Part shown: piece after piece, positions 24,660 to 33,315 of the stretch | Layout: each line of letters opens with the position of its first letter | Position numbering within the stretch: position 1 is the stretch's first letter | DNA from: an uncultured Shimia sp. | GTDB lineage: Bacteria; Pseudomonadota; Alphaproteobacteria; Rhodobacterales; Rhodobacteraceae | Reading direction: 5' to 3' | DNA length: 64,000 nucleotides | Assembly: GCA_937897325.1 (NCBI GenBank) | Contig: CALCOY010000025.1 | Location: forward strand, 1 to 64,000 | The notes under the pieces: model-generated | Told to the model about the DNA's origin: nothing | What the model saw: only the letters and a program-made list of their open reading frames with translations | Databases searched by the model: none | Position numbers and translations under genes: made by a program

Positions 24660-25784
24660 TTAGGGTTCGATCAGTTCAAAGGTTGATGTCGCACGGTCAA
24701 CGCCATTGACTTGCAGCGTGATTTCGTGAGGCCCAGGATAGAGACGAAAGGTGGTCGCGTCGCCCTTCAGTTTATGATCCTTCGTCAGCCGAATTGCCTT
24801 GCCGCTTTTGGCATTGGCCTGTTTCAGCTTGAAGACCTTCTCGCCGCTTTTCCTGCCCGGACGCGCAAAGCGCAAACGATAATCAACCAGTACCGGCAGA
24901 TCTTCATCCGCCACGAGTTCGCACTCAAAAGATAATGTTTCGCCGATCTTCAGAACGTTTTTTGCAATCTCAATGTTGGCCTTAACGCCAATGTCCCCAC
25001 GATAACCAAGTTGCAACAAGGCCGCAGGATGCCCGTCTTTGACCAGCGTCCGAAGGGCGTGTCGGGTCATCCAATCAAGCTCCTTTTTGATCTGACGCTC
25101 CAAGCCCTGCCAAGCAACCAGTCGATCGAGAACGGCGTCGGGATCTTTTTTGGTGACATCATTCAGGTGGTTTGCGACCGATCGCGTGACAAAGCGTGCG
25201 TCATCGGCATGCAAAAGGTCCAAGAGCGGTAAGGTTTGCGCCAGCGTCAGATCAACACCACGCGCCCAGGGCAGGTTGGGACGCGTACCTTCACTCACAA
25301 GACGACGCACGTGGTAGTTTTCATCCGTCGCCCAGCGTTCCAAACGCGCAAGCGTTTCGTCCGGCCAGCGATTCAAGAAAGGCCGAATGTAGAATTCCAT
25401 CGAGAAGCGCTGCGTGGCCGCGTGCAGCAGGTCAAGCGCGACCTCGCGGTGATCTTCAAGCCCGTGGCGGACGGCCAGAACACCGGGAACCGCGTGGATG
25501 AACTGACCGAAATCATCATCCTTCAAAGCGGGATCCAATGGCGGCGGCATTATGGCCCGGATCTGATCAGCCATCTCCAGGAAATCATCGGCCAAATACG
25601 GTTCGATACAGTCTGCGAACCAATCGAGACACTCCATGAGACTGCGCTCCGCAACGCCGGAAAGGGCCTTTTGCGAAAAGGATTGCCCGTCGAGGTCGGG
25701 CAGGCCAGCTTCATATTCTCGACCAAGTTGGCCAAGAGTTTCGGCGTTGAAGAGCCTGTCTTTCATCGAAAAATTTTTGGCCAT
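24660..25784 (-). CDS. AlkC-type HEAT-repeat DNA alkylation repair protein with C-terminal Ig-like domain
   Basis: A 374-residue protein of the AlkC/AlkD superfamily of DNA glycosylases that excise cationic N3- and N7-alkyl purines. HEAT-like repeats fill about residues 1-250; characteristic segments are QRFSMEFYIRPFLNRWPDETL, ENYHVRRLVSEGTRPNLPWA and DPDAVLDRLVAW. Residues about 265-374 are beta-rich (IGETLSFECELVADEDLPVLV... HEITLQVNG) and match the Ig-like tail described for the AlkC-beta subgroup. No membrane segment. The gene precedes the ABC ATPase on the same strand but a hairpin separates them. Confidence 0.86.
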   Translation of the reverse strand: MAKNFSMKDRLFNAETLGQLGREYEAGLPDLDGQSFSQKALSGVAERSLMECLDWFADCIEPYLADDFLEMADQIRAIMPPPLDPALKDDDFGQFIHAVPGVLAVRHGLEDHREVALDLLHAATQRFSMEFYIRPFLNRWPDETLARLERWATDENYHVRRLVSEGTRPNLPWARGVDLTLAQTLPLLDLLHADDARFVTRSVANHLNDVTKKDPDAVLDRLVAWQGLERQIKKELDWMTRHALRTLVKDGHPAALLQLGYRGDIGVKANIEIAKNVLKIGETLSFECELVADEDLPVLVDYRLRFARPGRKSGEKVFKLKQANAKSGKAIRLTKDHKLKGDATTFRLYPGPHEITLQVNGVDRATSTFELIEP

Positions 25785-25810
25785 GCCTTGCCCTTGTTCG
25801 TTGCTGAAAA

Positions 25811-25855
25811 GGGGCTTTGCCCCTCGCGGCTACGCCGCTCACCCCAGGATATTTT
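25811..25855. repeat. GC-rich double-hairpin extragenic element
   Basis: Two adjacent hairpins, ggggc-ttt-gcccc (25811-25823) and gcggc-tac-gccgc (25826-25838), followed by accccaggatatttt. It lies between the SDR gene and the alkylation-repair gene, both minus strand; read on that strand the A/T-rich end comes first. The combination of aaatatcctgggg with gcggc and ggggc hairpins looks like a dispersed intergenic element of the Roseobacter group; genome-wide copy number cannot be seen here. Confidence 0.55.
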
Positions 25856-25869
25856 AAACCCAGAGAAGT

Positions 25870-26649
25870 TCAGATCGTGAAGTTTGTGGCCCCCCCATCC
25901 AAAAGAATGTTCTGACCGATGATAAAGCCTGCATGTTGGCTGCAGAGAAAAGCGCAGGTCGCGCCGAATTCCTGACGGGTGCCGTAGCGTCCCGCAGGGA
26001 TTGTTGCGGCGCGTTCGGCGCGGGCTTCATCCAGCGTGATGCCTTTGGCCTTGACCACACCACCGTCCAGCGCATCTGCGCGATCGGTCGCGTGGATGCC
26101 CGGCAGCAGGTTGTTGATCGTTACGCCGCTGCGGGCGACTTGGCGCGAGGTTCCGGCGACGTAGCCGGTCAGACCAGCGCGCGCCGAATTTGACAGGCCC
26201 AGAACGGGGATCGGCGCTTTAACCGATTGCGACGTTATGTTGACCACCCTGCCCCATCCCCGTTCCATCATACCTGGAACCAGCGCTTTGATCATAGCGA
26301 TGGGCGTGAGCATGTTGGCATCGAGTGCAGCGATGAAATCGTCCCGGTTCCAGTCGTGCCACATACCCGGGGGTGGGCCACCGGCATTGTTGATAAGGAT
26401 GTCCGCGTCTCCCGCCGTCTCAAGCAGCTTGGCCTGACCTTCCGCGGTGGTGACGTCCGCGGCGACGGTGGTGACCTGAACCCCATGTACCTGGCGGATG
26501 GTTTCCGCCGACGCGTCTAGTGCCTCGGCGCCGCGCGCATTCATCACAAGTTTTACGCCTGCCGAAGCCAATGCTTCTGCGCAGCCCAGGCCAAGCCCTT
26601 TGGACGCCGCGCAAACCACTGCTGTCTTGCCAGAAATTCCCAGATCCAT
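25870..26649 (-). CDS. SDR family oxidoreductase with altered catalytic motif
   Basis: A 259-residue short-chain dehydrogenase/reductase fold protein. The NAD(P) site is recognisable but modified: AASKGLGLG at 14-22 in place of TGxxxGxG, with NNAG at 87-90. Ser140 of the catalytic triad is present, but the YxxxK motif is replaced by S153-N-S-A-R157. The C-terminal VTINNLLPGIHATDRAD and GQNILLDGGATNFTI are standard. Related SDRs with SNxxR at this point form a subgroup whose activity is unclear. Probably transcribed alone. Substrate unknown. Confidence 0.88.
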   Translation of the reverse strand: MDLGISGKTAVVCAASKGLGLGCAEALASAGVKLVMNARGAEALDASAETIRQVHGVQVTTVAADVTTAEGQAKLLETAGDADILINNAGGPPPGMWHDWNRDDFIAALDANMLTPIAMIKALVPGMMERGWGRVVNITSQSVKAPIPVLGLSNSARAGLTGYVAGTSRQVARSGVTINNLLPGIHATDRADALDGGVVKAKGITLDEARAERAATIPAGRYGTRQEFGATCAFLCSQHAGFIIGQNILLDGGATNFTI

Positions 26650-26723
26650 CTCATTCTCCCTGTCAGTGTCGCCCCGGCTTAGCGCGCCAGGGCGTGAGGT
26701 ACCAGAGGATCAATCGGGCAGGA

Positions 26724-27092
26724 TCAAGTGGCGTAAAAGAACTCCTCGCGGGTGATCTTGCCGTCCGCCACGTGGTAGAGTGCGACCTCTTTCATCTCAA
26801 AAGTCTGATCATTTGTCTTGTCTTTGCCCGCGACCTCGAAGATCACGGCGAATTTGTCATCACCATGCAGCATCGGATCGCTGACCTCCATGTTGGAGAC
26901 CTCCATCGTGTTCTCCCACCATTCATGTTTGCCCCGGATCGCGTCGAGACCGGTGACCTCGCGCCCCTGACCACTTTGATCTACGGCTTCAACCGAGGCA
27001 GCATCAGGCACGTAGAGCTTGTCGAGATTGGCGGTCTCGCGATGTTCACGACAACCAGCGACGAGTTCGTTTGCGATGTCTTTCAGGGTCAT
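26724..27092 (-). CDS. NTF2/SnoaL-like domain protein
   Basis: A 122-residue protein with an NTF2-like alpha+beta cone: an N-terminal helix (MTLKDIANELVAGCREH), KLYVPDAASVEAVD, a helix with HEWWENT, and the closing strands EMKEVALYHVADGKITREEFFY. SnoaL-like proteins act as small cyclases, isomerases or ligand binders; this one cannot be assigned. It is divergent from the SARP-like regulator gene with about 85 bp between them. Confidence 0.78.
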   Translation of the reverse strand: MTLKDIANELVAGCREHRETANLDKLYVPDAASVEAVDQSGQGREVTGLDAIRGKHEWWENTMEVSNMEVSDPMLHGDDKFAVIFEVAGKDKTNDQTFEMKEVALYHVADGKITREEFFYAT

Positions 27093-27176
27093 AGTCTTTC
27101 TCCCAGATTTTGGTTAGTCTGACTTAATCGGAGCACCTGACAGATTTTGGCAGCAACTTTCCTTGACGATCACTCA

Positions 27177-28460
27177 ATGACAACCGAACCAACGGAAATC
27201 TTTCTGGAACTGAGCCTTACGGGTGAGTTCCGCGCAATGGCGTCCAACGGCGAGGACCTCACCCCGAGATCAAGCAAGGCGCAAGCGATCTTGGCAATGG
27301 TTGCAATGTCACCCGAGATGCGTCGTGAGCGTAAGTGGCTGGAAAAGATGCTTTGGAGCGAGCGAAACGAGGACGTCGCAAAAGGAGGGTTGCGGCAAGC
27401 CTTGTCAGAATTGCGCACGTCCCTTGGTCCCTGCGCTAAGGCCCTGAAGGTGGGTTCTGATGCCATATCTCTGGAGCCCGGCCTCATTCGGAAGACTTAC
27501 ACGCAAGGAGAAACGCTTTTGGACGACTTGTGGGGGAGCGTTCGGGATCCGTCGTTTGCGGCTTGGCTCTCCGGTGAGCAGACTGCCTTTGATCTATCCT
27601 GGCGGCAGCAGGAAGATGAGACATCCGCATCATTGCCTGAACAGAATGGTCAGACCGAGCAGGTTTACCAACTTCCCGAAGATCTACCGCTTAGCACCTC
27701 GATAACATTCACGGCACAAAGGTTGTCGCTGGGCCCAGGAGATCCGGTGCCCGAACGTGAGGAATTGGCGCAAATCTATGAAGATCTGCGCGAGGCAGTG
27801 CGGGATCTGCGCGATTTGGGCAATCTGTCGAACCAGTCGCCACTGCTGGCACGGGGGATCGAACGCTTTCTGGGACGTATTCCGCCCGAATACACCGATC
27901 TTGAACAGGTGCGCTTTGGCATCGGGTTACAAGCCCTGCGCCTGCAATTCGAACCAGAGCGGTCCACCCTGCAAGATGTGGCGCCCGACAAGGTCGGACA
28001 TATCGAAGCTGTCTTGCTTTACTCCGACCTGATCGCGGCAAGGCTGCCAGAGTGGAGGGATTTTCTGGAAGAGGAGGAGGACAATGAGGCTGTCATCGAA
28101 GTTCATCGCGAGACGACCGAGCAAATCCTCGATGACGCGGCGAAAGCACTGGCCAAGGATCCCCGGCACTTTGACGTGTCGCTTTTTGAGCGGATCCGCG
28201 AATATCTAGATGATGCGACCACGACCGCTTATCTGGCGTCAAAAGACCTGCTGCTGGCGATTGCACACAAAACCTTCACGCTGGCGCGGGAGTTGATCAA
28301 GGACACGGCCAGCGCGCAGCGCAAACAGGCCATCAAGAACATTGCCACAGCGTTGAATGTGCAATTGGGCGCGGTGCTTCTGGAACTCGCAGGTCTGCTG
28401 CCACACCAACTGAAATGGCTTGTGGCTTGGCTGAACTATTTGCCAAAGCTCTTGACCTAA
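27177..28460 (+). CDS. SARP/AfsR-like DNA-binding protein with uncharacterised helical C-terminal region
   Basis: A 427-residue protein. Residues about 8-105 match a SARP/OmpR-type winged-helix output domain: LSLTGEFRAMASNGEDLTPRSSKA is followed by the helix MRRERKWLEKMLWSERNEDVAKGGLRQALSELR. Residues about 185-420 are helical and contain no TPR, BTAD or NB-ARC motifs that I can see; segments include TDLEQVRFGIGLQALRLQFE and QLGAVLLELAGLLPHQLKWL. It resembles a one-component regulator with a novel sensory half. prfC starts 40 bp downstream on the same strand. Confidence 0.65.
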   Translation: MTTEPTEIFLELSLTGEFRAMASNGEDLTPRSSKAQAILAMVAMSPEMRRERKWLEKMLWSERNEDVAKGGLRQALSELRTSLGPCAKALKVGSDAISLEPGLIRKTYTQGETLLDDLWGSVRDPSFAAWLSGEQTAFDLSWRQQEDETSASLPEQNGQTEQVYQLPEDLPLSTSITFTAQRLSLGPGDPVPEREELAQIYEDLREAVRDLRDLGNLSNQSPLLARGIERFLGRIPPEYTDLEQVRFGIGLQALRLQFEPERSTLQDVAPDKVGHIEAVLLYSDLIAARLPEWRDFLEEEEDNEAVIEVHRETTEQILDDAAKALAKDPRHFDVSLFERIREYLDDATTTAYLASKDLLLAIAHKTFTLARELIKDTASAQRKQAIKNIATALNVQLGAVLLELAGLLPHQLKWLVAWLNYLPKLLT

Positions 28461-28501
28461 GCCCGCTTGCCGCTCGGGTTCAGCGCCGATATATGCGCGT
28501 C

Positions 28502-30100
28502 ATGCTCGACAACCGCCCAGAATTGCCGCCTGAAATTGCCCGTCGCAGGACCTTTGCGATTATCTCGCATCCCGATGCGGGCAAGACTACCTTGACCGAG
28601 AAATTCCTGCTGTTTGGTGGGGCGATCCAGATGGCGGGACAGGTCCGCGCCAAAGGCGAGGCACGGCGCACGCGCTCCGACTTTATGGAGATGGAGAAGG
28701 ACCGGGGCATCTCTGTAAGCGCCTCGGCCATGTCATTCGACTTCCGCGAGTTTCGCTTCAATCTGGTTGATACGCCGGGTCACTCAGATTTCTCGGAAGA
28801 CACCTATCGCACACTGACGGCGGTGGATGCCGCCGTGATGGTGATCGACGGGGCCAAGGGCGTGGAAAGCCAGACCCAAAAACTTTTTGAGGTCTGCCGC
28901 CTGCGCGATCTGCCCATCCTGACATTCTGCAACAAGATGGACCGGGAAAGCCGCGATACGTTCGAGATCATTGATGAGATCCAGGAAAATCTGGCCATTG
29001 ATGTCACCCCGGCTTCGTGGCCCATCGGGATGGGGCGGGATTTCATCGGGAGTTATGACCTTTTGAACGACCGTCTTGAGCTAATGGAACGGTCCGACCG
29101 GAACCGCGTGGCCGAGACGGTGAAGATCGAAGGGCTTGATGACCCAAAACTGGCGGATCACGTGCCGGAGGGGCTACTGGCGCAATTGCGCGAAGAAGTT
29201 GAGATGGCGCGGGAATTGCTGCCCAAGCTGGACCAAACGGCGGTGCTGCAAGGGACAATGACGCCGATCTGGTTCGGCTCTGCCATCAACTCTTTCGGGG
29301 TCAAGGAATTGATGGATGGTATCGCGAGCTATGGTCCCGAACCGCAGATCCAGTCGGCTGAACCACGGGAGATCCTGCCCGAGGAAGGCAAGGTGGCGGG
29401 TTTTGTCTTCAAGGTGCAGGCCAATATGGACCCCAAACACCGCGACCGGGTGGCATTTCTGCGCATGGCGTCGGGGCATTTCAAACGCGGCATGAAGCTC
29501 ACCCATGTGCGGTCGAAAAAGCCGATGGCGATCTCGAACCCGGTGATGTTCTTGGCCTCAGACCGGGAGCTCGCCGAAGAGGCCTGGGCGGGCGACATCA
29601 TCGGCATTCCGAACCACGGGCAGTTGCGCATCGGCGACACGCTGACCGAGGGCGAGGCACTGCGGGTCACAGGCATCCCTTCCTTTGCGCCCGAGCTCTT
29701 GCAGGGCGTGCGGGCGGGCGATCCGCTGAAGGCAAAGCATCTGGAAAAAGCGCTGATGCAGTTTGCAGAGGAAGGTGCCGCCAAGATTTTCAAACCTGCG
29801 ATAGGATCGGGCTTTGTGGTGGGCGTCGTGGGCGCCCTGCAATTCGAGGTGCTGGCGAGCCGGATCGAACTGGAATACGGCCTGCCCGTTCGGTTTGAAC
29901 AATCACAGTTCACAAGCGCAAGATGGGTCAGCGGCGAACAACAAGCCCTTGATAAATTTACAGAAAGTAACAAACAACACATTGCACACGACCACGATGG
30001 CGATATCGTCTATCTCACGCGCCTGCAATGGGACATCGACCGGGTGGAACGGGACTACCCCGATGTTCGCTTGACAGCCACCAAGGAAATGATGGTCTGA
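28502..30100 (+). CDS. prfC: peptide chain release factor 3
   Basis: A 532-residue translational GTPase that recycles RF1/RF2 after termination. The G1 motif is SHPDAGKTT, G3 is DTPGHSDFSEDTYRTL, G4 is FCNKMDRE. The RF3-specific VRAKGEARRTRSDFMEMEKDRGISVS and the C-terminal domain (FVVGVVGALQFEVL) are complete. Start at 28502 (MLDNRPELPPEIARRR) matches relatives; an ATG nine bases upstream at 28493 is also possible. It follows the SARP-like gene on the same strand. Confidence 0.97.
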   Translation: MLDNRPELPPEIARRRTFAIISHPDAGKTTLTEKFLLFGGAIQMAGQVRAKGEARRTRSDFMEMEKDRGISVSASAMSFDFREFRFNLVDTPGHSDFSEDTYRTLTAVDAAVMVIDGAKGVESQTQKLFEVCRLRDLPILTFCNKMDRESRDTFEIIDEIQENLAIDVTPASWPIGMGRDFIGSYDLLNDRLELMERSDRNRVAETVKIEGLDDPKLADHVPEGLLAQLREEVEMARELLPKLDQTAVLQGTMTPIWFGSAINSFGVKELMDGIASYGPEPQIQSAEPREILPEEGKVAGFVFKVQANMDPKHRDRVAFLRMASGHFKRGMKLTHVRSKKPMAISNPVMFLASDRELAEEAWAGDIIGIPNHGQLRIGDTLTEGEALRVTGIPSFAPELLQGVRAGDPLKAKHLEKALMQFAEEGAAKIFKPAIGSGFVVGVVGALQFEVLASRIELEYGLPVRFEQSQFTSARWVSGEQQALDKFTESNKQHIAHDHDGDIVYLTRLQWDIDRVERDYPDVRLTATKEMMV

Positions 30101-30107
30101 TCGCGCC

Positions 30108-30848
30108 ATGACGGCGGACGAGATCTATGACGGCGGTTATCCCGCCTTGCGCGACTTTCTTGAAGAACGGCAGCGCTCGTTCCAAGGCACAGATCAGGTG
30201 CTCCCGCGCGCAGATGTGGTGCTGGCCCCTCTTAAAAGCCGCCTTGTTGTCGCACCAAGGCTCGAAAGACTGCCGCGCTACTCTGCATCGGCTAAGTGGC
30301 AGGATCTGCAGATCCAGTTCGATGGCGCGCCAGAACTTTGGTGTCTGCACGCCATGGTGATCGCCTGTTTGCGTCGCAAGGGTCCGCCTGAGACTGCTCG
30401 GTCCCTCTTCATGCGGATATGGGAGGAGGAGGGCCAATGGATGGCCGAAACGCTCAACGTGCGCTGGCTGATTTCGGCGGCCACGACCTTTGCCGATCAT
30501 GGTCAAACGGGCGACGAGCGTGCCCTTGGCATGGGTCTTTCTGTGCTTTTCGACATGATCAAGCTGCATGACAGCGAACGACGCCTCACCGGCCTCACAG
30601 GCAACGATCCTTTCCGCAGACAGGGAGCCGGTCGGGTGCCCGGTATCGCCTTTGGAATGCAGGGCTATTCCTTCAAAGGCGGCGATCTCGACAAGGTGCT
30701 GCTAGCGAGGCTCGCGCAACTGGCTGATCGCACACCGCGCATGCGGGCCTTGGCCCACACCATGCTGAACCTGATCATGAGCGAGCGGCGCAGCATTTTT
30801 GCGCGTGTCCAGATGGTTAAGGCACGCCGTCGCGGAGCGCAGATGTGA
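30108..30848 (+). CDS. hypothetical protein coupled to a glycosyltransferase gene
   Basis: Not recognised. 246 residues, mostly helical, with no signal peptide or strong membrane segment and a strongly basic C-terminus (RSIFARVQMVKARRRGAQM). It starts 8 nt after the prfC stop and overlaps the following glycosyltransferase start, so it is translated with it. A segment around PELWCLHAMVIACLRRKG may be a structural helix pair. No function can be assigned. Confidence 0.72.
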   Translation: MTADEIYDGGYPALRDFLEERQRSFQGTDQVLPRADVVLAPLKSRLVVAPRLERLPRYSASAKWQDLQIQFDGAPELWCLHAMVIACLRRKGPPETARSLFMRIWEEEGQWMAETLNVRWLISAATTFADHGQTGDERALGMGLSVLFDMIKLHDSERRLTGLTGNDPFRRQGAGRVPGIAFGMQGYSFKGGDLDKVLLARLAQLADRTPRMRALAHTMLNLIMSERRSIFARVQMVKARRRGAQM

Positions 30849-31759
30849 CCTGGGGCGTGGTCGCCACCGTCAAGGCAGATACCAAGGCGATCCTACAGTT
30901 TGCTGCCTATCATCTGGATGCGGGCGCGCATCGTGTCTTTGTTTACCTTGATGAGGACGATGAGGCGGCGCGCCTCGCCCTGAAAGCACATCCAAAATGC
31001 CGGGTGACGCGGTGCACACAGGGCTATTGGCGCAAGCTCACGGGTAAGCGCCCGGTCAAGCATCAGGTACGTCAAACGCGGAATGCGACCCGTGTCTATG
31101 TCCGCGCCGATGTAGACTGGCTAGCGCATATCGACGTGGATGAATTTCTAGTGGCCAACGAACCGATCAACGCTATGCTGGCTGATCTGCCAAAACACGT
31201 TCAGACGGTACGGGCGCGGCCCATGGAATTGCTGGCGGGTGGCAACGGGACGGCGTTCAAGGCGTTTGTCCCACCGCTATTTTGGCGGCACTCCGTTGTC
31301 AGCCGTATTTATCCAACTTTCGGGCCGCAACTGCGCGACGGTTTTATGAGCCACAACAGCGGTAAGCTGTTCGCGCGCACAAGCATGGACGAGGTCGAAT
31401 TCCGCATCCACAACGTTTTCCGCAATGGCGAAAAGAACCCAGGCGAGGTCGAGCTGAACAAACTACGCTTGGCCCATTGTCATGCAACGAATTGGGCGCA
31501 TTGGATGGCGGCGTACCGTTTTCGCGTAACCTCGGGTTCCTATCGATCGGATCTCGCGGCAGGCCATGACGGGATGAACCTGCATTCGGTTCTGACAGGG
31601 ATCGAAGCCACAAAGGGCGAGCCAGGTCTGCGCCGCTTCTTCGACGAGGTTTGCATGGATACACCCGCGTTGCGGACGCGGCTGAAGCAGGCTGGGTTGC
31701 TGCAGCGCGCCGATCTCGGCTTAGACGAGAAAACGGCCCGGCACTTTCCCCAGATTTGA
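30845..31759 (+). CDS. glycosyltransferase family 2-like protein
   Basis: A 304-residue protein with an N-terminal GT-A-type nucleotide-sugar-binding fold (VVATVKADTKAILQFAAYHLDAG, FVYLDEDDEA) and the metal-binding motif in HIDVDEFL near residue 98, typical of the Glyco_tranf_2_4 group found in capsule or exopolysaccharide loci. No membrane segment. It begins with GTG at 30845, overlapping the previous stop. No other polysaccharide genes are nearby, so the sugar acceptor is unknown. Confidence 0.84.
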   Translation: MTWGVVATVKADTKAILQFAAYHLDAGAHRVFVYLDEDDEAARLALKAHPKCRVTRCTQGYWRKLTGKRPVKHQVRQTRNATRVYVRADVDWLAHIDVDEFLVANEPINAMLADLPKHVQTVRARPMELLAGGNGTAFKAFVPPLFWRHSVVSRIYPTFGPQLRDGFMSHNSGKLFARTSMDEVEFRIHNVFRNGEKNPGEVELNKLRLAHCHATNWAHWMAAYRFRVTSGSYRSDLAAGHDGMNLHSVLTGIEATKGEPGLRRFFDEVCMDTPALRTRLKQAGLLQRADLGLDEKTARHFPQI

Positions 31760-31883
31760 CGGTGAGATAACCCTCTGTTATGGACCACGCAGAATTGGGG
31801 GCCAGCGGGCCCCCTTGGCCATTCAGGCCAATATATTTCGACGCAGCGGGCCAGGTGATAGTGTCCGCAACCCACGGACGCAC

Positions 31884-33248
31884 ATGACAAAGTTTTCTGA
31901 TCTGAACCTGAACCCCAAGGTGCTCAAAGCCATTGATGAAGCGGGCTACGAAAGCCCAACCCCGATCCAGGCGGGCGCCATTCCGCCCGCCCTAGAAGGG
32001 CGCGATGTTCTGGGCATTGCCCAGACGGGCACCGGCAAGACGGCCAGTTTCACACTGCCCATGATCACGCTGCTGGCACGCGGTCGCGCAAGGGCGCGGA
32101 TGCCAAGATCGCTGGTGCTTTGCCCGACACGAGAACTGGCCGCGCAAGTGGCCGAGAATTTCGACACATACACCAATCATCTGAAACTGACGAAGGCACT
32201 GCTGATCGGCGGAGTTTCGTTCAAGGAACAGGACGCGTTGATCGACCGGGGTGTAGACGTGCTGATCGCCACGCCAGGCCGCCTCTTGGACCATTTCGAG
32301 AGAGGTAAGCTGCTGCTGACCGGCGTGCAGATCATGGTTGTGGATGAAGCCGACCGGATGCTCGATATGGGCTTCATCCCGGACATCGAACGCATCTTTT
32401 CGCTGACGCCCTTTACGCGCCAGACACTCTTTTTCAGCGCCACCATGGCGCCCGAGATTGAGCGGATCACCAACACGTTCCTGTCAGCGCCCGAACGGGT
32501 CGAAGTCGCCCGCCAGGCGACGGCCTCAGAGACAATCGAGCAGGGCGTGGTTATGTTCAAAGGCTCGCGTCGCGATCGCGAAAGCTCGGAGAAGCGCAAG
32601 GTTCTGCGCATGCTGATCGACGCGGAAGGCGAGAAATGCACTAACGCGATCATTTTCTGCAACCGCAAGACTGATGTCGATATCGTAGCGAAGTCGATGA
32701 AGAAATATGGCTATGACGCAGCGCCCATTCATGGCGATCTTGACCAGTCGCAACGGACCAAGACGCTGGATGGGTTCCGCGAGGGAGAGTTGCGTTTTCT
32801 GATCGCCTCGGATGTGGCCGCGCGCGGCCTTGATGTACCGAGCGTCAGCCACGTATTCAACTTCGACGTGCCGAGCCATGCGGAAGACTACGTCCACCGC
32901 ATCGGCCGCACAGGTCGCGCCGGACGTGAGGGCAAAGCGATGATGATCTGCGTACCCCGGGACGAGAGAAACCTTGGCGATATCGAGGCGCTGATCCAGA
33001 AAGAGATCCCCCGGATCGAGAATCCGCTCAAGGTCGAAAAGTCCGACGACACGCCAAAGGACGAAAGACCCAAGCGCGGAAGGCGCAGGAAGGACGATGG
33101 CGAGAGTGGCGAAAGCAAACCCGCCGAAAAGCGCCGTTCAAAATCTGACAGAGGCAACCGTGGTGAGGGCAGCAGCAAAGTCGTTGGCCTCGGAGACCAC
33201 ACACCAAGCTTCATCGAACTCAGCTTTGATGAGCGACGGGCAGGATAG
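31884..33248 (+). CDS. DEAD-box ATP-dependent RNA helicase (RhlE-like)
   Basis: A 454-residue DEAD-box helicase. Q-motif region YESPTPIQ, motif I AQTGTGKT, Ia PTRELA, II VVDEADRMLD, III FSATMAPE, V SDVAARGLDVP and VI HRIGRTGRAG are all present. The C-terminal 70 residues are charged and disordered (KRGRRRKDDGESGES...), as in RhlE proteins that use the tail for RNA binding. The ATG at 31884 is preferred over the 23-residue longer frame. It probably has a role in ribosome assembly or mRNA turnover. Confidence 0.95.
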   Translation: MTKFSDLNLNPKVLKAIDEAGYESPTPIQAGAIPPALEGRDVLGIAQTGTGKTASFTLPMITLLARGRARARMPRSLVLCPTRELAAQVAENFDTYTNHLKLTKALLIGGVSFKEQDALIDRGVDVLIATPGRLLDHFERGKLLLTGVQIMVVDEADRMLDMGFIPDIERIFSLTPFTRQTLFFSATMAPEIERITNTFLSAPERVEVARQATASETIEQGVVMFKGSRRDRESSEKRKVLRMLIDAEGEKCTNAIIFCNRKTDVDIVAKSMKKYGYDAAPIHGDLDQSQRTKTLDGFREGELRFLIASDVAARGLDVPSVSHVFNFDVPSHAEDYVHRIGRTGRAGREGKAMMICVPRDERNLGDIEALIQKEIPRIENPLKVEKSDDTPKDERPKRGRRRKDDGESGESKPAEKRRSKSDRGNRGEGSSKVVGLGDHTPSFIELSFDERRAG

Positions 33249-33315
33249 CTAGAAGCTTGCTTCTAATAAGCGCCGCTTAGGTTTCTGCTATTAAGATTGA
33301 CGGAAAGCGCATTGC

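Noticed and set aside
33251-33287. Short inverted repeats after the DEAD-box helicase gene (agaag/cttct and aagcg/cgctt)
   Set aside because: Stems of only 5 bp and no T-run; too weak to call a terminator.
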